A stretch of 64,000 nt of DNA from Papio anubis (GCF_008728515.1 NC_044980.1:35976290-36040289); one strand, 5' to 3'; positions 1 to 12,672 are shown, counted from the stretch's first letter. The notes: a model not told the origin generated them from the letters alone. Numbers and translations are program-made.

Positions 1-345
1 GCATTCTGCAGATGTCTATTAGGTTCAATTGATCAAGTGTCTAATTTAATTCTAGAATTTGTTAGTTTTCTGCTTTGATGATAGGTCTAACTTTGTCAGT
101 GAGGTGTTGAAGTCCCCCACTATTACTATGTGGTTGCCTAAATAGTTTCATAGGTCTGTAAGTACTTATTTTATGAATCTAGGTGCTCCAATGTTGAATG
201 CTTATATATTTAGGATAGTTAAGTCTTTTTGTTGAATTGAACTCTTTATCATTATGTAAAACCCTTCTTTGTCCTTTTTTACTGCTGTTGGTTTAAAGTC
301 TGTTTTATCTGATATAAAAACAGTAGTGCCTGATCTTTTTTGTTT
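1..345 (-). mobile_element. L1 fragment, antisense to window (ORF2 endonuclease part)
   Basis: This resembles the stretch at 17940-18230 of the long L1 further on: 'gaggtgttgaagtcccccactatta', 'atgaatctaggtgctcc' and 'tatatttaggatagtta' occur in the same order. It is diverged and cut off by the window start. Confidence 0.75.
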
Positions 346-692
346 TCCATTTGCATGATACATCAGAAAAGCTATTTAAAATGTATTCTAAGGGTTAATT
401 TTAGGATAAAGTGCTATGAACTAAATCATTAATTACTTCTAGTAAGAGATAGGATTAAATGTATGTTGTACTTACAGTGATTCTTGGGAAAACTCACAGG
501 ATACAATTATATACTATAAATTGTTAGGGAAAAGGGAAGACTGACACATATACATAACAAAACATGAAGAAAAAAATCTATTCTATGCTTCAGATTTTTT
601 TCATAAAAATCACATTAAAATATGACAAGTTTTGAACATTCTTGAATGAGAAGCATTTTAAACAGGTTAAAAATGAATTATTCAATGATTAC

Positions 693-821
693 CTGGAGGT
701 GCGCTTAGCTTGTTCTGTTAAGCCCAGCTCTTCACTGGAAACTCCGTCTTTAGTTATAAGGTCATCAATAATGTCTGCAATATCAGTCAATCCAGTCATC
801 TGGAGTGGATCTACTGAAGCA
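693..821 (-). CDS. CPLANE1: CPLANE1 exon Y (last in window)
   Basis: 129 nt: one base completing a codon, 42 codons, two bases left over. The reverse strand shows acceptor aaatgaag|TGCTTC and donor CTCCAG|gtaatc. The peptide includes 'MTGLTDIADIIDDLITKDG' followed by 'SSEELGLTEQAKRTS', acidic and helix-like. I chose this acceptor over ag sites at 813 and 799 because only it keeps the frame with the preceding 31-nt exon. The next exon is outside the window. Confidence 0.85.
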
Positions 822-1317
822 CTTCATTTGCAAATGTAATTTAAGAAATATAAATCAGTATCTACAACTTAATTACATTAAGCAAAAATAAACATGTAAC
901 AAATGAACACAAAATGATAAACATATATCTACTGTTCCTTCTATTTCTGCAATTCTAGTATCTCTCAGCGAAAAAGACTAATCAACAAAAAGTAATGACT
1001 TGGTAGATTTTCTTTAAAAAGGAAACATATGGCCCAGAAGAAAACCTCTATAGATTCTGCCTGTTTAAATTTGATCTATATTTATATAAGAAAATGTAGT
1101 ATAGTCTATTGAATTCTAATTACTTGTGCTAAAACAGTAAGGGGTATAACAATCCTCAATTTCTTAAAAATATTCCATACCCAATGAAAACTTATATTCC
1201 TTTAAACCACAAAGATGTATAATGTAAAAATTCACACACATATGAACAACAAAATTTCCACTATCTACACACACCCAACTTTAAAGAAAATCATGAATTA
1301 ACTCTTAAGATATTTAC

Positions 1318-1348
1318 CTCTCAAATAATTCATCATTGCTATTCATAC
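1318..1348 (-). CDS. CPLANE1: CPLANE1 exon X, 31-nt microexon
   Basis: Acceptor is a long T run ending in ag|GTATGA; donor is TTGAGAG|gtaaat. It encodes MNSNDELFE plus split codons at both ends. The first two bases complete the Gly codon begun by exon W and the last two join exon Y to give Ser, which fixes both borders. Confidence 0.8.
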
Positions 1349-1549
1349 CTAAAAAAAAAAAAATCATTATTAATAAAAATTTTGGGTCATTTTTTTTTGC
1401 TTTCAATTGTTAACCTAATTTAGAAATTATACAACCAGAAATTAAATTAAAATACTTTTAAACCTCCAAATTGGTTTATAGATATATATTTACAGCATAT
1501 TTATCCTCCTCTTGAATATGCTATCTGATAGTGAACACTGGCTACACGT

Positions 1550-1828
1550 TTTTTAAGACCATGTCTCACTCTGTCACCCAGGCTAAGCGCAGGTCATGGC
1601 ACACTACAACCTCTGCCTCCAGGCTCAAGCGAACCTCCCACCTTAACGTGGTGAATGGCTGGGATTACAGGTGTGTGCTGCAATGCAGGCTAATTTTTGT
1701 ATTTTTTGTAGATATGGGGTCTTGCTGTGTTGCCCAGGCTGGTCTCCAACCACTGAGCTCAAATGATTCACCTGCCTTGGCCTCCCAAAGTGCTGGGATT
1801 ACAGGCATGGGCCATCGCACCCAGCTGG
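1550..1828 (-). mobile_element. Alu (old, J/S-like), reverse orientation
   Basis: Runs from 'gtctcactctgtcacccaggc' to the reversed 5' end 'ccatcgcacccagc'. Diverged, with small internal losses. Confidence 0.85.
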
Positions 1829-2059
1829 TATAAGATTATTACTTTTCTATCCTGAGTACTCAGTATAATATATGTCAGAAGGCACAACCCTTCTTTGCTT
1901 AGTACACAGTTTAGAGTACTGGAGTGCAATTTACTTTATAAAATATATACAAACAAAAAACAAACCTCTGGTGATCTGAAAGTAATATATTTCAGAAAAT
2001 ATCTTATTTAAATCCAAGGAGCAATTTACTTGTAAGAATGTAACCCAAAATATAATTTT

Positions 2060-2374
2060 TTGTTGTTGTTGTTTTGTTTTGTTTTGTTTTGAGACGGAGT
2101 CTCGCTCTGTTGCCCAGGCTGGAGTACAGTGGCCGGATCTCAGGTCACTGCAAGCTCCGCCTCCCGGGTTCACGCCACTCTCCTGCCTCAGCCTCCTGAG
2201 TAGCTGGGTCTACAGGTGCCCGCCACCTCGCCGGGCTGGTTTTTTTGTATTTTTTTAGTAGAGACGGGGTTTCACCATGTTAGCCAGGATGGTCTCAATC
2301 TCCTGACCTTGTGATCCGCCTGTCTCGGCCTCCCAAAGTGCTGGGATTACAGACTTGAGCCACCATGCCCGGCC
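2060..2374 (-). mobile_element. AluY, Old World monkey type
   Basis: Reversed Alu with a (TTTTG) tail. It carries 'gtggccggatctc' and 'acttgagccacc', the reverse complements of the monkey-type diagnostic bases. Confidence 0.9.
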
Positions 2375-2698
2375 CAAAATATAATTTTTAAGTCTTGTCC
2401 ATTATTAACTATATATTTTCAAAGAAAAATACTTAATCTATTCAATCTTCTATATGTTTAATTCCAAAAACAGAACTGAATTAATTTGGGAAAAGTGTTC
2501 TGACATCTCTTCTCAAAAAATATTCCTTAAGATTTTATTATCTTGAGATAAACCAAATCTGTCCTTAAGACTTATACATTCACATGGTTTTAATATGAAA
2601 TACCTGTTTTCTTGAAAGTACATTGTTCTATTTAATTTATTAACCTCCAAATCAAGCATTTTATTTTTGTTCTCAGAATCTGGGCATCTGTGGGTTCT

Positions 2699-3008
2699 TT
2701 TTTTTTTTTTTTTTTTTTTTTGAGACGGAGTCTCGCTCTGTAGCCCAGGCTGGAGTGCAGTGGCCGGATCTCAGCTCACTGCAAGCTCCGCCTCCCGGGT
2801 TTACGCCATTCTCCTGCCTCAGCCTTCCCGAGTAGCTGGGACTACAAGCGCCCGCCACCGCGCCCGGCTAGTTTTTTTTTTGTATTTTTTAGTAGAGACG
2901 GGGTTTCACCATGTTAGCCAGGATGGTCTCGATCTCCTGACCTCGTGATCCGCCCGTCTCGGCCTCCCAAAGTGCTGGGATTACAGGCTTGAGCCACCGC
3001 GCCCGGCC
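2699..3008 (-). mobile_element. AluY, Old World monkey type
   Basis: Complete reversed Alu with an uninterrupted T tail of over 20. Low divergence and 'gtggccggatctc'/'ggcttgagccacc' mark a young copy. Confidence 0.92.
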
Positions 3009-3589
3009 ATCTGTGGGTTCTTAAGGGTGACTAATTCAATTTAACTAAGAGAGAAATACCTCACATAAATCTAAGGTTAGTGTAATAGTAACAGTACTAC
3101 CCTTAATAGCTTTTTGCTAGGTAGAAAAAGATATTAATCCTATGTACTTAGGAAAGAGAGGGTCCATTAAAGAGACACTTTCTCTCAGTATTTGAGAGGC
3201 CCCTACTGGCCTATTCATGAAAAAAAGCTTAAAGGATTCTCTTCCAATACTGACTGGGCTGCATATGGGGAAATAGATGAGATTAGTGAAGATGGTGACC
3301 TCTTGGGTTAAAGGTTGAAGTGTTTGCTAAGTAACAAGTTGCCCTTTCTCCTATTAGTAACCCAGGATCACTAACCCACGGCCACAGTACCTGTTTACTA
3401 CCAAGTAAACGTTCTTAAAAACATTATGAGATTTATGCATGGACTTTTTTTTTTTTTTTAGCTCATCAGCTATTGTTAGCGTTAGGGTATTTTACGTGTG
3501 GCCCAAGACAATTCTTCTTCTTCCAATGTGGCGCAGGGAAGCCAAAAGGTTGGAGTCTAGACTTTGACATCAGACCTAGTTATACCTTT

Positions 3590-3905
3590 GCCTTAGACTC
3601 TGGCAACACTAAACAACCATGTTCCCCCTCTCCTCCTCTTTTACCCACCTAGTCACTGAGTACCATCAGTTACTAATTCAAAATGTCTCGTTTCTTCTAT
3701 TTCTTTCCCACAACACTAGCCAGGCCCTCATTATTTCCCAGGTCAGATTTTTGTAGCCTCCTCAGTGGTCTCTATGCCTCCGTTCTATTTTTCCTCAAAA
3801 CCTCCTCATTTTACTTCTCTGCCTAGAATTCTCCCATGATTCCCAAGTATAAAATGGAGTGTAAACTTCTCAGATATAATTGGAACCCTCTACCATCTAG
3901 CCATA
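3590..3905 (+). mobile_element. L2-like fragment
   Basis: Diverged C/T-rich text with phrases such as 'tccttcaaaacctcc', 'tctctgcctagaattctcc' and 'tctaccatctagcc' typical of L2 bodies. Boundaries are soft. Confidence 0.4.
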
Positions 3906-4404
3906 CAAATCCTGTTTAACCTCATTTGTCAATCCTACCCCAGAGAAGAAAAGAGAAAAGCTATCAGTGACCAAGAAAATAAAACAAGATTCTGAGATGC
4001 TTTATATATGATATTCAGTCTTCACAACTCTGTGAAGTGGAAATTATTATCCCCATATGTTGATGACTAAAACATACATGGCATCTAGAAAGAACTGAAA
4101 AAATCATTACAAGATTTAAAGTCAGCTTACTAATAGCTTTTCTTTAAGTAACAGTAATGTCATTCAAAATAGCATTTTTACTGTTTATATCACTTTAATA
4201 ATGGTAATAGAACATACACTAAACACTCAGTAAAATCATTTTAATTGACCATCAATATCTGAGAGAAAAAAACATATTTCCAAGCCACTGTCAGTGATTG
4301 AACTGATGTATTTACTATGTCCTATTATTCATAGGATAAAATGTATTCATTAGGACTAAAGAATAGCAGTTTTAATTGCTACCTCCAAATGAAATGAAAC
4401 AAAA

Positions 4405-4560
4405 AGTGGCACTAAATCCTTCTAAATCTCAATCTCCTCAACTGTAAAATGGGGATAATAATAGTGTCTACACCTCATAGGTCAGGCTTAAACCAGAATC
4501 TACGCATATAAAACAGTGATGTTTGGCACATGGTAGAGGTGCAAGAAATGATAGATACTA
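4405..4560 (-). mobile_element. MIR fragment
   Basis: 'caatctcctcaactgtaaaatggggataataatag' style text (here split: ctcctcaactgtaaaatggg, then gataataatag) is the reversed MIR core. Confidence 0.6.
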
Positions 4561-4897
4561 TTTTGTTTTCAAATTAAAATTCAAAGTTCTTTTAATTGGA
4601 AGAGTTTTAATTTTTCAATTTTTGTAAATGTCAACTATTATAGTAATTCCAGTTGCTATATATTTCATATTAATAAGTTACACCAAGATATGATACATGA
4701 TTGCATTATGTCTTATGAAGGTGACAAGGTGTCATAGTTCTTCATGTGAATAGCAAGTTTTAACTTTCCTTCCCCTAAAATAAATATTACAAAATTACTT
4801 CACAAACCTTTCATAACTGTATTCCCAGTAAATCACATTCAGTAACATTATAATGGAGAATAAGAGTATGTGTAAATGAAAAAGTGAAGAACAATAC

Positions 4898-5062
4898 CAG
4901 GAGAAGTAGTATTCTGATCACTGGAAAGGCTGACAGCTGAATCGGCAGTAGGAAACACATGGGTTTTCTGACCAGAATAATTTTCTGTTATTGAAAATTC
5001 AGGTTCTGAAGTCTCCTTTTTGTCACTTTGATCTTCTTCATCCATATGTGTCAAAAAACGCA
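4898..5062 (-). CDS. CPLANE1: CPLANE1 exon W
   Basis: 165 nt: two bases, 54 codons, one base. Acceptor tggattag|TGCGTT, donor CTCCTG|gtattg. The peptide contains 'MDEEDQSDKKETSEPEF' and 'SAVSLSSDQNTTSP'. It is acidic, Ser/Thr-rich and probably disordered. Joining to exon V gives Val and to exon X gives Gly. Confidence 0.88.
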
Positions 5063-5289
5063 CTAATCCAGAGTATATATTACAATTAAAATTAAATAGT
5101 AGAGAAAAAAAGATCACATGGAAAAGACAACAATTGCTAATACTTCCAACTAGCAACATAGATATTAGAAGTTTACCACATATTATGCTAATAGCTTTCT
5201 ACTGTATAATGAATTTAATAAAAAATTTGAAGTTAAAGCTCTCCCACAGTAAATAAACCATAAAATTTATTATCAACTTCATTAAACGT

Positions 5290-6255
5290 GGCAGACTGAG
5301 CTGAAGTACACAGGCCTATGTCCTTCCATAAAAACACAGATATGCTAAATTACAAAAAAAATATATTTAATATACAACCAATCTTTCTAAACAGAGAAAT
5401 CCCCTGGTGCCAGAAAAGAAAAAGGAACTCAAAGCTGGAGCAATAAGTGGGCAATGATGCTAGGATAGTCTACTGAGGAATAGAAGATGTGGTTTCTGCA
5501 GACTGCAATGAGGGAAAAACTGAGCTACCTTCATTTATCTTAGAGCATTGAAGGACAGTTTTGTCCATAAAATAGGAATAAGAAAGTCTCTCCCCTGGTG
5601 AAACAGCAAATAAGTTTTCTATCTGCATGGATAGTAGCTGAGAGAAAAATAAAAGTCAACTTTGAGAAATCAAAATCCCTGACTTGCCACAAGCATGAAC
5701 AGGGTCTGAATTTCTACCATCAATACAGTACAGCAACCCCAAGTGAAGAAATGTATACTAAAATTTGTTCCAATTTTTTCCTACACTGTTCAATGATAGC
5801 AAAAAGCAAATGCAAAACTACTCCAAAGACAAATACATATAATCTAGCAGAACTTCTACTAATGATAAGCCCATGATAAAAAATTACAAATCACACAAAG
5901 GAACAACCAATCATGAAAGAGAGTCAGTATGCAGATTCAATAATTGATAATGTGCACATATGAAATACAACAATCAGAAAAGGTTAGTCATAAAACATGA
6001 CTAAAATTATTAAACAGATAAAGCATAGGAACAGCAATAAAAAAAAACAGGACAGGACATCCAAAGAGCAGATAGATCTGAAAAAGAAATAAATACAACT
6101 TCTAGATATTAAATATAGCCACCAAAATTAAAATCATAACAAATAGCTAAAACAGCAAAGACATAGCAAAGAAGAGAATTAGTAAACTAAAAGACAGATC
6201 TGAGGAAATAATCCTGAGTGCACCACTGATAAAGGGAGGAAATTATGCAGAAGAG
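5290..6255 (+). mobile_element. HAL1/old L1 remnant, 5' part
   Basis: A-rich text with L1-type phrases ('gatatgctaaattac', 'aaagacagatctgaggaaataatcctga') and no open frame of note. It seems to continue at 7930-10020 after three Alu insertions. Subfamily not certain. Confidence 0.45.
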
Positions 6256-6272
6256 GTTAAAAGAGATAAGGC

Positions 6273-6553
6273 GGCCAGGCGTGGTGGCTCACACCTGTAA
6301 TCCCAGCATTTTGGGAGGCCGAAGTGGGCAGATCACCTGAGGTCAGGAGTTCGAGACTGGCCTGACCACAATGGAGAAACCCTGTCTCTACAAATATAAA
6401 AAATTTGCCAGGGGTGGTGGCACATGCCCGTAATCGCAGCTACTCAGAAAGCTGAGGCAGGAGAACCACTTGAACCCGCGAGGTGGGGGTTGCAGTGAGC
6501 TGAGATCACGTCATTGCACTCCAGCCTAGACAACAAGAGCGAAACTCTGTCTC

Positions 6554-6584
<31 letters not shown>
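6273..6584 (+). mobile_element. Alu S-type
   Basis: Full length from 'ggccaggcgtggtggctc' to a roughly 28-base A tail. Confidence 0.92.
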
Positions 6585-6587
<3 letters not shown>

Positions 6588-6760
6588 TATAAGTAACAGA
6601 GTGAGAAGGTCCAACACACCTCTAATAGGTGTTTTAGAAAGAAAAGAAAAAATGGGGAGGAAGCAGTACTTCAAAATATTATCGGTGAAAAGTACCCAAA
6701 GTTAAATCTTAATACTAAAGAATCATTCCTACTCCAATAGAAGGTAAATAAAAGAAATAT

Positions 6761-7050
6761 GGCTGAGCCTGGTGGCTCACACCTGTAATCCCAGCACTTT
6801 GGGAGGCCAAGGCAGGTGGATCACAAGATCAGGAGATTGAGACCATCCTGGCTAACACGGGGAAACTCCGTGTCTACTAAAAATACAAAAAATTAGCCAG
6901 GCATGGTGGCAGGCGCCTGTAGTCCCAGCTACTCGGGAGGCCGAGGCAGAGTTTTGCTTGAACCCGGGAGGCAGAGGCTGCAGTGAGCCAAGATCGTGCC
7001 ACTGCACTCTGACAGAGTGAGACTCCATCTCAAAAAACAAACAAAAAAAA
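6761..7050 (+). mobile_element. Alu, right arm shortened
   Basis: Starts 'ggctgagcctggtggctc'. The end lacks the usual 'cagcctgggcga' section before 'cagagtgagactcc'. Confidence 0.9.
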
Positions 7051-7341
7051 GAAGTGGATGCGAGAAGCAACTGTGGGCAACAATAACAGAGAAGAGAAAA
7101 TATCAGAGAGCATCTCAGGCAATAAAAGGTGTCATGAAACTTGTTTTGGTTTTATACATTTGTTGCCTACATATTTACATTATTTAAATCAGAAATTTTA
7201 AAATGAAGTAATTGTTGGCAAAGAAAATGACAAATGTGGAGAAATCCTAGCTAAGCACTGACTCAAAAAATAAAAGGCAAGGGGAACTAAATGGGAGGGT
7301 TAAAAACAGAGTAGATCTACAAATATTTGAAAACAGTATCA

Positions 7342-7650
7342 GACGCTGGGTTGGTGGCTCACACCTATAATCCCAACACTTTAGGAGGCCGAGACAGGCC
7401 GGATCACAAGGTCAAGAGATTGAGATCATCCTGGCCAACATGGTGAAACCCCATCTCTACTGAAAATAGAAAAAATTAGCTGGGCGTGGTGGTGTGCACC
7501 TGTAGTCCCAGCGACTCGGGATGCTGAGGCAGGAAAATTGCTTGAACCTGGGAGGCGGTGGTTGTAGTGAGCTGAGATCACACCACTGCACTCTCCAACC
7601 TGGGCCACAGTGCGAGACTCTCAAAAACAAACAAACAAACAAAAAAAACA
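7342..7650 (+). mobile_element. Alu S-type
   Basis: Diverged start 'gctgggttggtggctc' and an (AAAC) tail. Confidence 0.9.
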
Positions 7651-7739
7651 GTATCAGAGAAGATGGAGGGAACAAATCAGTGCTAAAAAGGTCTAAAGTC
7701 CTTATATTGTTTGGGAGGTAGATATATTCACCTTAATTT

Positions 7740-7918
7740 AAAAAGAAAAAAATTTTAAGAGATGGTGTCTCACTATGTTGTCCAGGTTGGAGTGCAGTGG
7801 CTATTCATAGGTGTGATGATAGCATACTACAATCTTTAATTCTTGGGCTCGAGTGATCCTCCCACCTCAGCCTCCCGAATAGCTGGGACTACAGGTATGC
7901 ACCACCATGTCCAACTTC
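7740..7918 (-). mobile_element. Free left Alu monomer (FLAM-like)
   Basis: Single monomer with 'ctattcataggtgtgatgatagc', the 7SL-like insertion kept in free left monomers. Confidence 0.75.
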
Positions 7919-7924
7919 ACCTTA

Positions 7925-10020
7925 AACTTTAACTCAACTATGAATGTTAAAAATTCAAGAATAACCACTAAAAATTAAAAATGAAATGTATAATTTCTGA
8001 ACCAATACAGTAGGAAAGAGAGAATATAGAAAACTCAATCCAATAAAAGGCAAAAAAGAGGAACAAAAAGTAAAGGAAAAAAAGGGCAAAAAAAACCCAT
8101 GAAATAAGATATTTGAAATAAGCACAAATATATCAGTAAATACAATAAATGAATACTGATTATGCTTGCTGGTTAAAAAAGACTGTCTAATTATTTAAAG
8201 GAATGACATCTAGGTAGATGCTGGACACAACTACAACACAATCAAACAGTCTGAAAGTAAAGGGATATCCAATTTACAAGAAATACAGAGGAGAAAACAA
8301 CACATTAAATGACATCACAGAGACTCAATTAGCAAAATTCAGACTCTGAAAAACACTTCAGAACAAATATCTTGTTTCTTCAACAAAGAAAACTTCAAGG
8401 AAGAAAAAGGAGAGAAGGAACCCAGAAGTAAAGAAACTTACAAGCCATCAACCAATGGCCACATACAGATCTTACCTGGGTTCCAACTGTAATAATTAAA
8501 AAGCTTTTTTTTTTTTTTTTTTTTTTGAGACGGAGTCTCGCTCTGTCGCCCAGGCTGGAGTGCAGTGGCATGATCTTGGCTCACTGCAACCTCCGCCTCC
8601 TGGGCTTCAAGCAATTCTCCTGCCTCAGCCTCCTGAGTAGCTGGGACTATAGGCGCCCACCACCACACCAGGCTAATTTTTGTATTTTTAGTAGAGACAG
8701 GGTTTCACCATATTGGCCAGGCTGGTTTTAAATTCCTGATCTTGTGATCCGCCTGCCTCGGCCTCCCAAAGTGCTGGGATTACAGGTGTGAGAAACCACA
8801 CCCGGCCTAAAAAGCTATTTTTTGAAACAAGACAATTGGCAACATTTGAACCCTGATTAGATATATATTAAGAATTTTTTAAAGGAGTGTCAATATTATT
8901 GTGCTTATGTTTTAAAAATGGACCTGATCTTTTAGAGATACATATAAAATATTTATACATAAAATAACGTGCTGTCTGGGTTTCACTTCAAAATAATCAA
9001 GAAAAAGGTGGGAAGAGTGGGTGGGTGTGGGTAGGTGTTTAGGTAAAAAATGGATTGGCCATGAGTTGATAATGATTAAAGTTTGTTGTTGAGTATATGA
9101 AAGTTAATTGTATGATTCTGTCTTCTATTAAAATAGCATAGAAATTTTACATAAAATTTAAAAAAAAAAATATCAAAAAGTTATACCAGAACACAGGGGT
9201 AGAAATGTTCATATTAAACAAAATCGACTATAAGTCAAAAAGGATTATTGGGAATAATTACTTAGTGATAAAAGAGACAAAATCCAACAAGAAATATAAC
9301 AATCCTGAACTATTTTCACCTTATAGCCTTAAGATGAATGTAACAGATTTACAAGGATAAATAATTCCATAATCATTATGGGTAATTTTTAATGCAACCT
9401 TCTGAGAAATTAATGGATCAAGCTGACTAAAGAATCAGAAAAAATAAAAAAATCTGGACAATACAATTTAGAAGCTTGACCAAAGGGAGATATATACACA
9501 TACAATACATACAACCAACAGCAAATGTTTGGTCTCTTCAGATAAATGTGGAACATAAAAACTGACTATCCTCAGCCACAAGAGAAATTTTAACAAATTT
9601 CTAAGAATTGATATCATCATACACATCAGCTAATCAAAATACAATGAAAATGGAAATCGACCACAAAAACATAGCCCTATATATTAGAATCCTTAATATT
9701 TAGAAGCTAAAAACTCCTTTTACAAGCTAAAGAAATCATAATGTGAACTACAAACTATGTAGACCTGAACAACACCAGATGATGATAAGTAGGTCCATGC
9801 AGGAACATATTCAGCCTCAATTCACATATTAGAAAACAAGAAAAAATAAAGTTAGAAAAAAGCCAACAAGTTAATCCCCCCAAAATAGAATAATAAAGAT
9901 TAACGAAAAAGGAAACTGAGAAACAAACAGAATTAACAAACACTGGTTTTTGAAAAGACTGACAAGACTGAATGAGAAGAGAACACAGGTATAAACTACA
10001 CACACAGTAGAAAGTAAAAA
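7925..10020 (+). mobile_element. HAL1/old L1 remnant, continued
   Basis: L1 ORF2-like text such as 'gactataagtcaaaaagg', 'aatataacaatcctgaac' and 'ggtttttgaaaagactgacaag', with many stops. Interrupted by the Alu at 8502. Confidence 0.5.
8502..8808 (-). mobile_element. Alu S/Y-type, reverse
   Basis: T tail of about 20, then 'gagacggagtctcgctctg' to 'ccacacccggcc'. Confidence 0.92.
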
Positions 10021-10447
10021 CAAATTCATTCTTTCAATAAAAAATGAAAAAACTTAATACCTCACCACTGCCTGGCCATTTTACCAGAACCTCAAATTCC
10101 AGCTCAGCTGATGATCACAGACAAACAGCAACCTCAGCACAAAGTTCTGTACAATCCTCAGCACTATGAGTCCAATGGCTTGGAATCCACAAAAACTGAG
10201 CTCCAGGCCACACTTGCCCCATGGTATGAAATCCAGAGGACGTTACTGCCTTCTCCAAAAAAAAAAAGGCTTTGAGGTGGAAGCTAATCACATTACAAAA
10301 AAAAAATCCTTATCTAAAAATTGGGAAGCTGATGACTTAAGCTCATATATGAAAACTATTCCTACTTCTGGCACTCCACAAAGCAATGTTTATTCTTTCA
10401 GTCAACTAAAGCAAGACTTCAGCCAGTCCCTGTCAGCCCCTACAAAC

Positions 10448-10535
10448 CTTCTTCAGAAATGCTAATGGTTTTTGAGGCTAATGTTTTTTTGAATTCAGGG
10501 CCAGAAGAGAATTCAATGTGATCCACTGGTCCAAT
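10448..10535 (-). CDS. CPLANE1: CPLANE1 exon V
   Basis: 88 nt: 29 codons plus one base. Acceptor ttctacag|ATTGGA, donor GAAGAAG|gtttgt (weak at +3 to +5). Encodes 'IGPVDHIEFSSGPEFKKT' and 'ASKTISISEE'. It follows exon U without a split codon across a 12-kb intron. Confidence 0.85.
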
Positions 10536-11016
10536 CTGTAGAAAAAACACACAAGACAAAACAATGGTAATACTTTGATAATTTCAAAATAACAAACAAG
10601 TTTATGTAAGTTTTAAACACTTGGATTAATGTAAAAGTAAAAGAAATGGGATTAAATCCAATATAAGCTAAATGGTAGGGATCAATAAAGCAGAGGAAAT
10701 TTTTACTTATTTGTAGCTTAACTGAGTTATAAACTTTTAAGAGGCTCAGGAAAATTGTATCATAAAATTTTAGAATGAAGAAGAACCTTAATTACCATCT
10801 AGACAAACTCATATTAAAAAGGAGAGAACAAAGCCCAGAGAGATTCAATGACTTTTTTAGTGGCATGACATGGTCAATCCAGGTCTTCAAGACTACTTAC
10901 TAGAGTATCCCTGGGCCTCTTCCAGGACTCTAAGCTGTTTTCTTAGGCAAGTGAAGATGTTTGTATTTATGTGTACATTATAACAATGTGAGAGTATTTT
11001 AAAAAAATATACCAAA

Positions 11017-11335
11017 CCTGCTGGGTCCAGTGGCTCACACCTGTAATCCCAGCACTTTGGGAGGGTGAAGCAGGCAGATCACTTGAGGTCAGGAGTTTGA
11101 GACCAGCCTAGCCAACATGGCAAAACCTCGTCTCTACTAAAAATACAAAAATTAGGTGGACATGGTGGCAGATGCCTGTAATCCCAGCTACTCAGGAGGC
11201 TAAGGCAGGAGAATTGCTTCAACCTGGGAGGCAGAGGTTGCAGTGAGCCAAGATGGCGCCACTGTACTCCAGCCTGGATGACACAGTGACACTCCATCTC
11301 AAAAATAAATAAAATAAATAAATAAATAAATAAAT
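11017..11335 (+). mobile_element. Alu S-type with (AAAT) tail
   Basis: 'ctgctgggtccagtggctc' to 'ctcaaaaataaataaaataaat'. A GT microsatellite grows out of the tail. Confidence 0.9.
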
Positions 11336-11362
11336 TGTGTGTGTGTGTGTGTGTGTGTGTGT
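11336..11362. repeat. (GT)n microsatellite
   Basis: About 13 uninterrupted GT units directly after the Alu tail. Confidence 0.97.
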
Positions 11363-11426
11363 ATACAAAATTAACATTATTTCCTTCAAAGTGGTCATTT
11401 TAGAAGACTAAATACCCTCTTTTTCC

Positions 11427-12058
11427 CTGGGAGATATGTTCCAAGACCCCCAGCGGATGCCTGAAACGGTGGGTAGTACCGAACCTTATTTATAGCTGTC
11501 CCTTAGTATCCATGAGGGATTGGCTCCTGACGTCAAAATCCACAGACACTCAAGTCCCTTATATAAAATGGTGCAGTATTTGCATATAACCTATACATAT
11601 TCTCCCATATACTTTAAATAATCTCTAGATTACTTACAATATCTAATACAATGTAAATGTTAAATATTAATAATTGTTATGACATATTGTTTAGGAATGA
11701 CAAGAAAAAACTCTGTACATGTTCAGTACAGCTGCAACCATCCTTTTTGTTTTTATTAAATATTTTCAATCCACACTTGGTTGAACTGTCAGATGCAGAA
11801 CCCATGGATATAGAGCGCCGATTGTATACTATGTTTTTTCCTATGCATACATACCTATGATAAAGCTTAATTCATCAATTAGGCACAGTAAGAGATTAAT
11901 AATTGCTAAGAATAAGATTGAATGATTATAACAATATACTGTAATCAAAGTTATGTGAATGTGATTTCTTTCTGTCTCTCAAAACATCTTCTTATACTGT
12001 ACAAAGGGTAACAGAAACCTCAGAAAACAAAACTGCAAATAAGAGGGGACTACTGTAC
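11427..12058. mobile_element. Tigger-like (pogo) DNA transposon, interrupted
   Basis: Left part has 'gatatgttccaagaccccc' and 'ggtagtaccgaacc'. Right part has 'tcctatgcatacatacctatgataaagc', shown here as tcctatgcatac then atacctatgataaagc, and ends 'agaggggactactgta'. A second element splits it at about 11490-11790. Similar to the MER8 type, from memory. Confidence 0.65.
11490..11790 (+). mobile_element. MER2-like DNA transposon nested in the Tigger element
   Basis: 'tgtcccttagtatccatgag', 'tcaagtcccttatataaaat' and 'tgtacatgttcagtacagct' are the MER2 order. The surrounding element resumes after it. Confidence 0.7.
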
Positions 12059-12626
12059 TTAGGGGCTTTGAGAAAATGCTTTTGGAACTCTTCCTTTGAA
12101 ATTGTCTCCCAACCTTATGCCACAATTATAAATAACTGTTCTAGTGGTGAATCTTTAGTATGTAAATGTGATTTTATTAGTGCCAGAATCAAAACTAAGA
12201 TAGCAAAGACAACCATTAAACAAATATTTATTAAATGCCCACCCTGTGTAGCAAAAGACATTGTCCCTACCTTCAAGTCTTAAAAGACTTGAGAGAGGAG
12301 CCCTATCAGAATTTTTGAGAGCCTTTTCAAAATGCCATGCCATCTCCACCTCCCCAACAGATTCAGCAGGGATAGAATGTATACTCTGAAAAAGCATCTG
12401 AGTGATCTTGACATGCACAGGAGTCCATTAAACATTAAGATATGTGGAAATTCCCTCCTGCAACTCCTGCTTTGGCTGGCTTTCTCCTGAGTCTCTTATG
12501 ACTTCAGACTGTTCTCAAGTCTTGTTGAATCCTCATCCTTACAAGGCAGTGTTTCTACAAGATTCTTTGCCCTCTTCTTTTCTCCTCTATGTGCTCTCCC
12601 TGAGGACTGCCTATGCTATCATGATT

Positions 12627-12672
12627 TGAACTTCCTCCTAACTGATTACTGAACTTCCTCCTAACTGATTAC
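12627..12672. repeat. Perfect 23-bp tandem duplication
   Basis: Two identical 23-base units (12627-12649 and 12650-12672), each beginning 'tgaacttcctcctaac'. Confidence 0.95.

Noticed and set aside
799..820. Acceptors ccactccag and gtgcttcag for exon Y
   Set aside because: Either gives a stop after joining the 31-nt exon X; the ag before 821 keeps the frame.
5598..5876. 92-codon plus-strand open frame
   Set aside because: Falls in an old HAL1/L1 remnant, with no splice or start context.
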